Of a stretch of 64,000 nt of DNA, positions 22,901-30,746 are shown piece by piece. Origin of the DNA: Chamaea fasciata (Eukaryota > Chordata > Aves > Passeriformes > Sylviidae). The DNA lies in assembly GCA_029207755.1 (NCBI GenBank), contig JARCOQ010000002.1, positions 84,718,087 through 84,782,086 of the forward strand, written 5' to 3'. The notes beneath the pieces are model-generated. The model saw only the letters and a list, made by a program, of their open reading frames with translations, was not told where the DNA came from and made no database searches. The stretch's first letter is position 1; the number at the start of each line of letters is the position of its first letter. Position numbers and translations under genes: made by a program.

Positions 22901-25637
22901 CTGACCAGATTTTATATAGTAGCAAAAATGCCTTTCCTGCTGCTCACAACATGTCCTAAGATTAAAAGACATTATGTAGATATTTCATATTGAATTAATG
23001 GGAATAAAATGAGGGGGAAGGCTCCCTGAAATGGTTCTTTACCCATTTTTAAGCTTTGTGCCATCAGAAGCGACTCCAGTCATCAGAAAAAATGACAAGC
23101 CATTTGCTTCAGTAAAATCCTTTATAAATTAACTCTCTCCCTTCCACACTCACATGCACATCTCTTCAATCAGAATCCATCCTCTTAACAATGAGGCTGC
23201 CAGCAGCTGCTGCTAAGACATTCCTCAGAACATGAGCCTGGGCAGAGATCCAGCTAGCTGTCTCTATAGAATAGGCTGAGTCTTTTGTGACCTGCTGGCA
23301 CTAAGCAAAGCACTGCTTTGCATTGGCAATGACAGCGCATTATGTCTTCTTATTTCGGCATCCCCATTTGTTTTATTGATTACAATTTTATTTTTTTTAA
23401 CTGATTCTGAGCATCTTCTCTTTAAGGGTTCCCTCTTTCAAGACAGGGTAGATGTTGCTTAGAAACTGCAATCTCGTCTGGAAAAGATTTACTGCAATGC
23501 TGCACCAAAGCAAGAGATTAAGACTTAGAAAGGAAAAAGTATATCTAGCTTTTCTGCCACGGATTGTTATCACTATCAGTGTGACAAAACAGAAGAAAAA
23601 AATCATCAAAAAATAGAGTTCTCAAAAAGAATATAAGTATTTTATGCCATAGGAAGGCATTTTAGTCTCATCATTCTGCTGCAGTGATAATAACAACTTC
23701 TAAGCACAGAGGGAAGTTACCACATCAGCCACACTTACGTTATACACGCTGCCATCTTGTGCTCTCTTGTATTGAGGAAACAGACCATCTGCATACCGAG
23801 AAGCCACAGCTTTCCCCAAGGTGGTCACATAATCTACAGTAAAATTTACAAAAGATCAAGTTGCTAATCTTTGGGACTACTTCAAACTGGTATTTTTCAG
23901 ACCGATGTGTATGTCATCCATGTATGAGGCACATACATCAGTATTGAGCTCTTGACATTAAGATACTTGAGAGAAATTCTAATTCTGCTTTTATTTTCTG
24001 GTTATATATATGATGGGGCCCTGAGGCCCTCAACCTCTGGCTGCATCGTTTGTTGTCCTTGGCTGCATTCCCTGGATGGACCCTAGACATGGTTAATTAC
24101 CTTGCCCTGCTGCAGGACTGTGTCCTATTCAGTGAGGGCACTGCCTGGGCTGCAGTCCCTTTTGGCTCCTGCTTAATTTTCCTCCCATAGAGCAGCCCTG
24201 CTTTTGCTGCTTCCTCCCAGTTTAGTCAGAAATGAGGAAAAAACCCACATACCTACATCTAATTACTTATAGGCCAAAAAGCTAAATGGGACTTTAATTA
24301 TTGTGAGGTTTGGGCAACCGCACAACAGGACTTGCAAATATTTGTCTATCAAACCAAATACAAAATCTGGTACAGATAATGCTGTTCTCTTACACAACTC
24401 AATGAGTGCAGAAGTGAGTGCATCTAAGGAAAAGGCTGCACACTGCACTTTCAGTAGCTAAAAATCTTCTCCAGGATCTCCACTAATAGGAAAACATTAG
24501 GGGTGGGGTGGGAACAGTTAACGTCATAAAGCAGCTATCTGTACACCATGCTGCCCTGCCAAGCCAGTACATTCTGCTCCTAACACTGTAACAACTTTAC
24601 CCCTGCTTAACAGCTCCTTCTTCATCTGCAGCATATAAGATATCAGGAATTGCACTGGTGATCTTTGAATGCCCCATGGACACAAGCCAGTCAAAACCTT
24701 AAATTATGCAACCTAGAACTATTGCAATACATTACAATTCCTACTTCTCCAGCAGCAAGCTGTTCAAAGAAAAGAATACATTACCATGCTCTGCAAAGCA
24801 CCATTATGGCAGTGGTTAATAATTATTAGCAAACTCTTCCCCTCCAGCTGTCAGATAACTGCAAAGGAACATTTTTCTATGGTCTTACTTAGCATGAAAA
24901 GCAGACTGAATTCTAATTAAATTTAACTTTTTTTCTTAAAGCTGTATACCCAGAAATAATATACTATTCCCAAACACATTTACTAGCCCTAATGATCAAT
25001 AGCAGATCACAGATTACGGCATGGCATACATTATGTTTGCCATCTGAAAGGCGACAGAGATTTCATCCTGTGTTATTTGCAAGAAAAAGATTAACAGTCA
25101 GCAGCACCAGCTATTTCCCAGCTATAGCTATATTGGTGAGGGTGTGAACTGCAGCCTGGGGTAAAGAAACAGTACAGTTGAGTAAGGAAAGCCATTCTCA
25201 GACCCTATGTCCTTCTCATATCCAGAGGAGAAGGAATTTCTCAGTTCTCTGAACTGGCAATGTCAGCAACTGTGGATACAGCTTCCATTTCTGCCATTAT
25301 CATAAGTGACAATGTGAAAATCTCCACTGTGTACATTGGGGTGCAGAATGAGTGTGACTCTCTAGACTATTCAAAATTGGGGGGTTTATTATCCTATTAT
25401 TGATTTGTCTTATACCTTTCCTATGCTGGAATCCAACCTGGGACAAAATCTGGGACAGGGACAATTTGTTTCTTTTGAGACCATAACTCTGAAGCCATTT
25501 AGAAGACGAAACAAGGGATTGCACATCTGTTCTCCATTGACTGACCGCCAGTCTCCTTTCCTCCTCTTTTGATTTCTTTTTGTGGACCTTGTGGGAATCT
25601 TCAGGATCTTGTCTGTGCTTTGAATCGAAAGTATCTG
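1806..25637 (-). CDS. VWA3B: VWA3B, von Willebrand factor A domain-containing protein 3B (5' half, nine exons, C-terminal part outside window)
   Basis: Nine minus-strand exons (25416-25637, 23739-23833, 21151-21401, 18772-18931, 13094-13263, 11126-11250, 4493-4609, 2583-2779, 1806-1960) join without a frame break into 498 residues. Every join has GT/AG ends and matching phases (1,0,2,0,2,1,1,0). Residues below are numbered from the first residue encoded at 25637. Layout: charged, probably disordered start (1-45); KWLQSYGLK module (47-74); linker (75-145); VWA-like fold (about 150-310, with VIVLDFG and VYYFAVGD strands); linker; second KWLQRYGLK module (401-430); basic linker (447-498) leading to the next VWA domain beyond the window. 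I recognise this order and several strings, such as [11 protein letters not shown] and ARYCDKFVH, as VWA3B rather than its paralogue VWA3A. The molecular function of VWA3B is poorly known; VWA folds usually mediate protein binding. Identification is from memory of the family, not a search. Confidence 0.88.
1961..2582 (-). other. VWA3B intron
   Basis: The shortest intron seen (622 bases), between the second KWLQ exon and the linker exon. AT-rich; nothing further seen. Confidence 0.85.
2583..2779 (-). CDS. VWA3B: VWA3B exon: second KWLQ-YGLK module
   Basis: Residues 381-446 lie between a TTCTTTATTAG acceptor and a consensus GTAAGT donor (phase 0). The exon carries [17 protein letters not shown] followed by [13 protein letters not shown] and an acidic tail [10 protein letters not shown]. 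The KWLQxYGLKxxKL pattern repeats the one at residues 47-59 in the 25.4 kb exon. This is one of the most family-specific stretches and a main basis for the VWA3B call. Confidence 0.92.
2780..4492 (-). other. VWA3B intron with protein-like relic
   Basis: About 1.7 kb. Apart from the open stretch at 3608-4078 listed separately, it is AT-rich with no recognised element. Confidence 0.85.
3608..4078 (-). pseudogene. Unrecognised protein-like stretch with one in-frame stop (possible pseudogene relic)
   Basis: On the minus strand a single frame stays open from about 4078 to 3611 apart from one TGA at 3982-3980, about 155 codons. Its composition is protein-like: [18 protein letters not shown] before the stop, then [36 protein letters not shown], and [14 protein letters not shown] after it. 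It lies in the VWA3B intron between the 4.5 and 2.7 kb exons. It cannot be a constitutive VWA3B exon because those two exons already join in frame. I do not recognise the family. It could be a decayed retrocopy, an old exon of something else, or chance. Confidence 0.3.
4493..4609 (-). CDS. VWA3B: VWA3B exon: helical linker after the first VWA-like domain
   Basis: A strong acceptor (TTATTTCTCTTGCAG) and a donor G|GTATCA bound 117 bases encoding residues 342-381. The exon begins [17 protein letters not shown] and continues as a charged, probably helical segment (TVRQVQKML) ending in a polar serine-rich stretch. Both phases (2 bases in, 1 base out) fit the neighbouring exons. Confidence 0.9.
4610..11125 (-). 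other. VWA3B intron (largest, 6.5 kb)
   Basis: Largely AT-rich. A GC-rich patch at about 6800-7350 and a pyrimidine-rich tract at about 10865-11030 (purine-rich in the transcript) stand out and are discussed in the findings. No CR1 or exon was recognised. Confidence 0.85.
11126..11250 (-). CDS. VWA3B: VWA3B exon: end of first VWA-like domain
   Basis: This exon runs from a TTGTATTACAG acceptor to a G|GTAGAC donor and encodes residues 300-342. It starts [17 protein letters not shown], which completes the last strand and helix of the VWA-like fold begun three exons upstream. It ends in a lysine- and glycine-rich linker ([10 protein letters not shown]). An open frame continues into the intron, but the phase of the next exon requires the GTAGAC donor. 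Confidence 0.9.
11251..13093 (-). other. VWA3B intron
   Basis: About 1.8 kb of unremarkable intronic sequence. Short open frames on both strands at 12160-12350 and 12640-13130 show no coding signature. Confidence 0.85.
13094..13263 (-). CDS. VWA3B: VWA3B exon: core strands of first VWA-like domain
   Basis: The acceptor (pyrimidine tract then AATGACAG) and the donor CAG|GTATGA enclose 170 bases, residues 244-300. The text [13 protein letters not shown] followed by [10 protein letters not shown] and [13 protein letters not shown] matches the later strands and final helix of a VWA fold. In ordinary VWA domains a strand of the form xxLLTDG sits where this protein has YYFAVGD. The exon has no long ATG-initiated frame of its own and was found by following phases. 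Confidence 0.92.
13720..14276 (+). mobile_element. CR1 LINE fragment (3' end)
   Basis: Plus-strand text encodes the C-terminal part of the CR1 ORF2 protein ([14 protein letters not shown], then [25 protein letters not shown]). It ends in the CR1 3' tail: CCTTTCCAACCCAGCATATTC then TGTGATTTTATGA. The reading frame is interrupted, so the copy is dead. It sits antisense within the VWA3B intron between the 18.8 and 13.1 kb exons. The 5' boundary is diffuse and may lie as far left as about 13640. Confidence 0.9.
14690..15932 (+). mobile_element. CR1 LINE, longer 5'-truncated copy with reverse transcriptase remnant
   Basis: About 1.24 kb of CR1 in plus orientation. It includes a reverse transcriptase core ([17 protein letters not shown], catalytic motif A with AFDTV) and continues through the ORF2 end (GAGCGAGTCCAGAGGAGAGC) to the 3' tail CATTCTGTGACTCTGTGATT. 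Stops and frameshifts show that it is inactive. It is antisense to VWA3B in the same intron as, and only about 410 bases from, the 13.7 kb copy. Long minus-strand open frames across it are antisense artefacts. Confidence 0.92.
18772..18931 (-). CDS. VWA3B: VWA3B exon: middle of first VWA-like domain
   Basis: Bounded by acceptor TCTCATTTTCAG and donor GCG|GTAAGC, this 160-base exon encodes residues 190-243. Recognisable text is [15 protein letters not shown], then TWLWKLDHM and [12 protein letters not shown]. These form the amphipathic helices between the early and later strands of the VWA fold. The first base completes the arginine codon split from the 21.2 kb exon. Confidence 0.9.
19797..19975 (+). 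mobile_element. CR1 LINE 3' fragment
   Basis: About 180 bases matching the CR1 3' end: AGGTTGCCCTGAGAAGCTGT, CAGGCTGGATGGGGCTTTGA, and the ending CATTCTGTGATTTTATTG. Plus orientation, antisense to VWA3B, in the intron between the 21.2 and 18.8 kb exons. Confidence 0.92.
20803..21140 (+). mobile_element. CR1 LINE 3' fragment adjoining a splice donor
   Basis: About 340 bases of CR1 3' sequence: AGGTTGCCCAGAGAGCTGGG, TCAGGCTGGATGTGGCTTTG, and a tail CCTAAGATTCTGATTCT. Plus orientation. It ends at about 21140, roughly ten bases from the minus-strand donor of the exon at 21151-21401, so nearly all of the start of that intron is CR1 sequence. Confidence 0.92.
21151..21401 (-). CDS. VWA3B: VWA3B exon: start of first VWA-like domain with degenerate MIDAS
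   Basis: The largest exon seen (251 bases, residues 107-190) begins [13 protein letters not shown], contains [17 protein letters not shown], then the first VWA strand [12 protein letters not shown], and ends ISRFNLIR. A canonical VWA metal-ion site (MIDAS) has DxSxS after this strand; here it is D156-FGTA, so metal binding is probably lost. The acceptor ends AAG instead of the usual CAG or TAG but is the only one keeping phase. A CR1 repeat ends about 10 bases beyond the donor (see findings). Confidence 0.92.
21402..23738 (-). other. VWA3B intron
   Basis: A 2.3 kb intron. The open frame at 22016-22243 was tested as an exon and rejected because the flanking exons join in phase without it. Nothing else seen. 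Confidence 0.85.
23739..23833 (-). CDS. VWA3B: VWA3B exon: linker between first KWLQ module and VWA-like domain
   Basis: A short 95-base exon (residues 75-106) between acceptor TTTTACTGTAG and donor AAC|GTAAGT. It reads [18 protein letters not shown] and then [11 protein letters not shown]. The exon is too small to stand out as an open frame; it is supported by splice consensus on both sides, exact phase fit (2 bases in, 0 out), and similarity to the duplicated segment in the 1.9 kb exon. Confidence 0.9.
23834..25415 (-). other. VWA3B intron
   Basis: A 1.6 kb intron. A somewhat GC-richer block at about 24015-24220 (GGGCCCTGAGGCCCTCAACC at its start) may be an old unrecognised repeat. Confidence 0.8.
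25416..25637 (-). CDS. VWA3B: VWA3B exon: N-terminal charged region and first KWLQ-YGLK module
   Basis: Acceptor CATTTCTCTTTACAG and donor G|GTATAA bound 222 bases, residues 1-75 of the visible protein. A highly charged, lysine-rich stretch ([15 protein letters not shown]) is followed by [18 protein letters not shown] and [11 protein letters not shown]. There is no methionine in the exon and it starts in the middle of a codon, so at least one coding exon lies upstream. Using the next AG three bases further in would remove one residue. Confidence 0.9.
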
Positions 25638-26121
25638 CTGTAAAGAGAAATGAGGGAAACACTACATTTATATTTTAACCAAACAATTTCAAAACCAAAT
25701 GAGATTAATTTCTCCTTTCTTTACCTGCATTCCCACCTTTCTTTACCTGTACTCCATGGTCCTGCATATATGTATAGCTCACCTCTTATTTTCTTTTTTT
25801 TTTTATACTGAGTAATCTCCTTAATCTGGAAAGCTGCTCTCAGTCCTACACATCCACTTGCTGTTACATCTTTTTATTCATCCATTTACATTCACCTTCA
25901 ATTTATTAAAGAAAATCTCTTGTATGTTGAAATTCAAGCCCTGAAATATAATTCCAGTTTGCCAGATGGCACTTCTTCCAACTCTTAAGACATCTCTCCT
26001 AAGTCTTGGAAATCAGAACACATAATAGGCATTCAAAGATCGTCAGACCGTCACTACATACACATTCGAAGCATTATGCAATAAACAAGTATTTCCTAAT
26101 AATTGTATGCTGAAGTCCTAC

Positions 26122-26260
26122 CATAAGCAATACCATTGCCCTCAGAAGAATCTGACTTTATTTCAAGGCTGGTGACATTCCCTCCAGTCACACGATTTGC
26201 CTCAAATTTAAACGATGAATCTGTCAGTTTCTGCTGTGGGCTGTGATGGATCATGTGCAT
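26122..26260 (-). CDS. Candidate N-terminal coding exon of VWA3B
   Basis: An open minus-strand frame ends at donor TATG|GTAGGA in phase 1, exactly what the 25.4 kb exon needs; the join would read GIAYADTF. In-frame ATGs occur at 26260 and 26254, giving a polar N-terminus (LTDSSFKFEANRV, then SLEIKSDSSEG) like a disordered leader. I do not recognise these residues, and the upstream acceptor or transcription start is unclear: several CAG triplets lie within the frame. The start coordinate is therefore only a guess. Phase fit alone has about a one-in-three chance of being coincidental. Confidence 0.4.
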
Positions 26261-29069
26261 GCACAAGAAATCATGGACATGAAGGTCCAGGTTCCTTTTA
26301 AGTTCTAGAGGACATGGAACACACCTGAGCATGGCAGTATGGTTTGCTAGGCTAGCTCGACTTCCATTTGGCAGCAGGAGCAGCTCAGACCCCAGAGTGT
26401 TGAGGCAGAAATGGAAGCAATGACAACAATAATGCCTCTGTTTCTCATCACAGAGGTTCTAGAAGGATTTTGGTATTTCCTGTTCATTCCCAAAATACTC
26501 TGCATGAGCTAAGCTGGCTCTAGTTGATTAAATACCCTTGCTGTATCTAACTTTACTTTCTGTGAACTTTGGAAATTTCTGTATGTTTTCTTCAGTACCA
26601 GCATCATCTGGTGTGTCCCAGCCCTCCTTTGCCCATATACCATGAACTGCCCATAAATGTACTGCATGTATCAAACTGGCCCAAAATACAAAGAAAGGTA
26701 CTTCTGTCTCTAACGCCTCCAAAATAACCTTCAGTCTAGTATGGAATATGGTCAGAACTCCCTGCTAAATTCCAGTATTATAACCACCAACCTGGTTCCA
26801 AAGGTTCATTAGATAGACAGTTCTGCAGTTAACATTACATAAAGGAAATGAGACTCTTATCTTCAGAAATCATCTTTCAGTGTCAGAGGGCTGTTTTCTA
26901 TACAGTGTAGACTGACATGTGTTCTTTCACCATCATCAATCCTACAAGCAGGACGCTGGGCTGGCATGCCTGTAGAGGTTGGCATTTTACCAGCCCTCCC
27001 CTGCTCTGTGCTGAAGCTGCAGTGACAGATGTTAACTCTAGAGAGAGGCAGGTGAAGGTTTGCAGCTGCTGGAGCTTTGAATACAGTCAGGCATTGTTTA
27101 TAGTCACTTGAACAGTCGTTCCCAGTTTCCTTCTCCAAAAATAAATAAAGGCCAGCTTGGCACCCCATACACAGCCCAGGTGAGAGTGGCACATCTTCAG
27201 AATGGCTTGTACACAGCCAGCATACACATCACAGTGCTCCAAAGGCAATGGGAAGTTATCTAGGAAAACATGGAACCTATGCAAAAATAGTGATGAAATA
27301 CTCACAGTCACTCCAGGCAAGTCTCTTAGATGGATTAGCAGTCATGATAGATCTCTTGACTGGCAGCTCCTCTTTGCTTTATTCTGAAACCCTGAGGAAT
27401 CATTGTTTTAAAAAAATATAAATATTGTCATGCACAGGTCAGTATGAACTGCAGACCAACTCCACAAGCCCAGCCAATAATAAACTGCAGAAGGATGAGA
27501 TCAGGATGTTCCACAAGTTAGAAAATATTATAAAGTAAAAATGATAGCTACTCTCCATCGCAAGAAAGGCTGAAGTCAGATTTGACAGTGATCCACAAGC
27601 TCAAAAGTGGGAAAACAGAAAATTGGTAATATTGTTTCCCTTCCTTCACCCTAAATCATCATTAAAAAGAGCCAATATACTAGAAAAATGAGTGTGGTGC
27701 TTTGACATGCTGTCAGTCAGATATAACATATTCTATTATTGCTTTACAGTATATCTTACCTTTGCTATAATCAAATTTATGACTTAACCTGGGAGTATCT
27801 GAGATGCAATTTTGTGAAAAGATTCATAACTTCGCCTGTAAGACTACAAGATGAGTCACAAAGAACAGGAATTATGTGTGTGAATGTGGTATAAGGCCCA
27901 AGTGTGAATAAGACACAGCAGATGAACAGAAGACAAAACACCAGACAAAGCAAGGTAGCATATAGTGGCTGAGTGTATTGCTTTGAGACATTAGTGCTTT
28001 GGTTTATCCTTTAATAAGCAAGACGAATGAATGAGGTATATTTATGAATCACTAGCAGGCCAGCTGTTAGCTGTTGTCATCAAGCAGTTTTTCCCACAGT
28101 AAAAGCAAAACCAGGATAAAATATTTAACCCAAAGACTTAGGTTTCTCCCTCTTTCTTCATTGCAGAATGGAACATGCTATTTATTCCTCTTATATGGGT
28201 TTAAATACCCATAAGGAAACATATAAACCATTTCAGTCTTTGTCCTGCTCATGAAGAAAGAGATGAATAGTGTGAAGGGCACGGAGGACCTAAAAAAAGC
28301 AGCACTCTGTCCTGCACCCTAACCCCCCAGGTGTTGTGCAGCACAACCCCTGACTAGCCTTGGCATCAGGGCATTAAAGGGAAGCCCTTGCCACACAAGA
28401 GCTGTGGCAGACAATGCCTATGGTGAAAGGCCACAGCAAGCCACAAGGCTTGTGCCATTTTTCTCTCAGAATGCAGTAAAAGTACCACAGTACTCGCGTG
28501 GTAATAGCTAAGACATATTTCCGGCAGCAGCATGCATCAGAGATTGAACCCCCAGCTGCTATCTCATTTTCCAGATGCCCAGAGGTATGGCAACAGATTT
28601 TCCCTTGCCTTAACCTCCAGCACCACCCCCAGTTTCTTCAACAACACCTGGACATGAAACGCTCTGTATGAAAAGGGGCATTTGAAAGGAGATGAAGCAA
28701 CTTTCGAATGGAAACAGTGAGCTCAAAACCACTGATAGCTGGGATAGCCGTCAGCCCAAGATCTGAATCCAAACAGGTTATTTTCAAAAGGTGAACCAGT
28801 TCATCTGGGCACCTCTACCCTTTCCGCTCTGGCCAGTGCAAACAAACAGCTAAAGCCGTAACCCACCACTGGCCCCGAGTGTGTAACGTGTGCGGGTGGC
28901 GATGTTTGCTGAGGTCATTCCACTGCGCTGCCCCTGACAGGCGGGAATGCCTCGGGAAAGCCCACACACCTTACAGCCCAAGAAGCTGCCCCAAAACCAC
29001 CTGAGGTGCCAAACCCCAGATAATGAGTGCAAAGGGCTGAGGCTGGTGGCTGCCCGCTGAAGAAATGGC
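26261..29069. other. Probable 5' intron of VWA3B
   Basis: Lies between the candidate N-terminal exon and the CR1 next to the CpG island. No exon with convincing splice signals and recognisable residues was found, although a further 5' exon could be hidden. From about 28.3 kb onward the sequence becomes moderately GC-richer toward the island. Confidence 0.6.
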
Positions 29070-29450
29070 ATCATGGAATCAGAATCGGTCAGGTCAGAAG
29101 AGACCACAGCAACTCCTCTGGTCCAATCTCTGCTCAAGCAGAGCTACCCTAGAGCACATAGCACAGGATTGTGTCCAGGATGTTCCTGAATATCTCCAAG
29201 GAGGGAGACTGCAGAACGTTTCTGGACAATCTGTTCCAGTGCTTGGTCACCCCCACAGTAAAGAAGTTCTTCCTCTTATGCACGTGGAACTTCCCATGGA
29301 CCAGTTTATGCCCTTTGCCTCCTGTCCTGATGACTGGCACCACTGAGAAGAGTTCGGGTCGCTTCTCTTGGCACACATCCCCCCCGTCCGCCCCCTTTTA
29401 GATATTTATACACTGATGGGGTCCCTTCTCAAACAGGGCAGAGGTGTCAG
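29070..29450 (-). mobile_element. CR1 LINE 3' fragment, reverse orientation
   Basis: The reverse complement of the CR1 3' end. The tail appears first as TCATGGAATCAGAATCGGTC, followed by GGATTGTGTCCAGGATGTTC, GGTCACCCCCACAGTAAAGA, and TGATGGGGTCCCTTCTCAAA. It lies immediately beside the CpG island, in the first VWA3B intron if the start site is in that island. Confidence 0.92.
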
Positions 29451-29773
29451 AGCAAAACCGCAGCGGGGCCTGAGGAAGAGGGGAAGAGTGGGACAAGGGC
29501 CAGGGTGAGCCCCGGCCACGTCGCTCACCGGCGCGGCGCCCTCGCAGCGGCCACCTGAGGCAGCCGGCCGCGTCCCTGTATACACCGCATGGCAACGGGC
29601 GGGGAAGGGAAGCGGGGGCCTCCGGGGTGAAGGACTACGGCTCGGCGGAACGGCCCTACGCCAGCGCCGGGGCCCGCCTGCCGCTGCCCTGCGGCGGGAC
29701 CGGGGCCGCCGCCTGCGCCGCCTCCTCTCCTCCCCAGCGCGGTGGCGTCCGCCCGGCCGCCCCGCGCCCTCAC

Positions 29774-29850
29774 CTGCCTCCAGCCGCGGCCTCGCCGCCG
29801 CTTGCCCGGCCGCCCTCGGTGCCGCTGTGAGCCTGGAGACCGACAGCGCC
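29774..29850 (-). other. Candidate first non-coding exon of VWA3B
   Basis: The minus strand reads GGAGGCAG|GTGAGGGCG, a near-perfect donor inside the CpG island. A short leader exon ending here would splice to the first coding exon near 26 kb. The start (about 29850) is arbitrary because no initiator can be fixed by eye. An alternative first-exon end is 29529 (GCCG|GTGAGC). Confidence 0.35.
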
Positions 29851-29942
29851 CGGTTGCTACGGCACGGCCCGGCCTCACCCCGCGCCACGGCCACCGAGCG
29901 GCAGGAGGGACGGAGCGAGGGCTGAGCTGCCCCAGGGCCGGC

Positions 29943-29996
29943 GGCACGGGCACCGGCACCGGCACCGGCACCGGCACCGGCACCGGCACCGGCACG
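29943..29996. repeat. GGCACC hexanucleotide tandem repeat
   Basis: Seven perfect GGCACC units (29949-29990) are flanked by one GGCACG unit on each side, about 54 bases in all. The repeat lies within the CpG island, so it is likely to vary in length and may be transcribed or lie close to the start site. It reads as Gly-Thr or Val-Pro repeats in different frames; I do not regard those as coding. Confidence 0.95.
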
Positions 29997-30347
29997 GGAT
30001 CGGGCACGGGCGGCTCCGGGACCGCTGTCCCTGACCCTGCCGCTGCCCCTGCCACCGCCCCAACCCTGCCCCTTCCCCTGTCGCCGCTGTCACGGGGAGA
30101 TCGATGAGGAATAAATTCATCCTCAACAGGCGCCTGCACAACGCCGTGCATTCATTCCTTGGGGAGCCAGAAATACACGGGCCGACTTGGAGAGTTACAG
30201 AAATCTATATATAGAGTATTCGAGCCTTCTGGTCTCGTTAATTCTTAATTTAGGCTAAGCCGTTGACAATATTTATAACAAGAGCAGCCACGCATGTCCT
30301 TTATTTAAGTCAGAGAAACAGTACACACTGGCTGGGAAGTTGCTGTG

Positions 30348-30746
30348 CTCCCACAATCACAGACTCAGTCAAGTTGGAAGGGACCACAGTGGGTCATCTG
30401 GTCCAACCTCCGCTCAAACAGGGTCAGCACATTGCACAGGATTGTGTCCAGATGGTTCCTGAGTATCTCCCGTGAGGGAGACTCCACAACCTTTTGGACA
30501 ATCCTTTCTAGTGCTCGGTCACCCCCACAGTAAAGAAAGTCTTCCTCATTTTCAGGCAGAACTTCCTGTGCAATAGTTTCTACCCCTTGCCTCCTGTCCT
30601 GGTGATTGGCACCACGTAGAAGAGCCTGGCTTCCTCCTCCTGACATACCCCCTTTAGATAATTATATGCACTAATGAGGTCCCCTTTCAGTCATCTCTTT
30701 TCAAGGCTGAACAGGCCCAGCTCCTTCCCCCTTCTCCTGGAGAAGC
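30348..30746 (-). mobile_element. CR1 LINE 3' fragment, reverse orientation
   Basis: The reverse complement of the CR1 3' end: CAATCACAGACTCAGTCAAG, CATCTGGTCCAACCTCCGCT, GGTCACCCCCACAGTAAAGA, through AGGCTGAACAGGCCCAGCTC. It is the same orientation and same subregion as the copy at 29070-29450, on the other side of the CpG island. Confidence 0.93.

Larger units (their letters stand above)
29455..30110. promoter_or_regulatory. CpG island, probable VWA3B promoter
   Basis: About 650 bases of very GC- and CpG-rich sequence rise sharply from AT-rich flanks. It lies 5' of the minus-strand VWA3B exons. On the minus strand it contains two good splice donors, GCAG|GTGAGG (exon end 29774) and GCCG|GTGAGC (exon end 29529), either of which could end a 5' untranslated exon. 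No TATA box is evident, as expected for a CpG-island promoter. Long open frames here in several registers result from GC richness and lack of stop codons. A hexanucleotide repeat lies inside. Confidence 0.7.

Noticed and set aside
29406..30151. Long open frames (up to 208 codons) on both strands across the 29.5-30.1 kb CpG island
   Set aside because: The frames are low-complexity (Pro-Val, Arg, Gly-Thr runs), occur in several registers at once, and follow from stop-poor GC-rich DNA.
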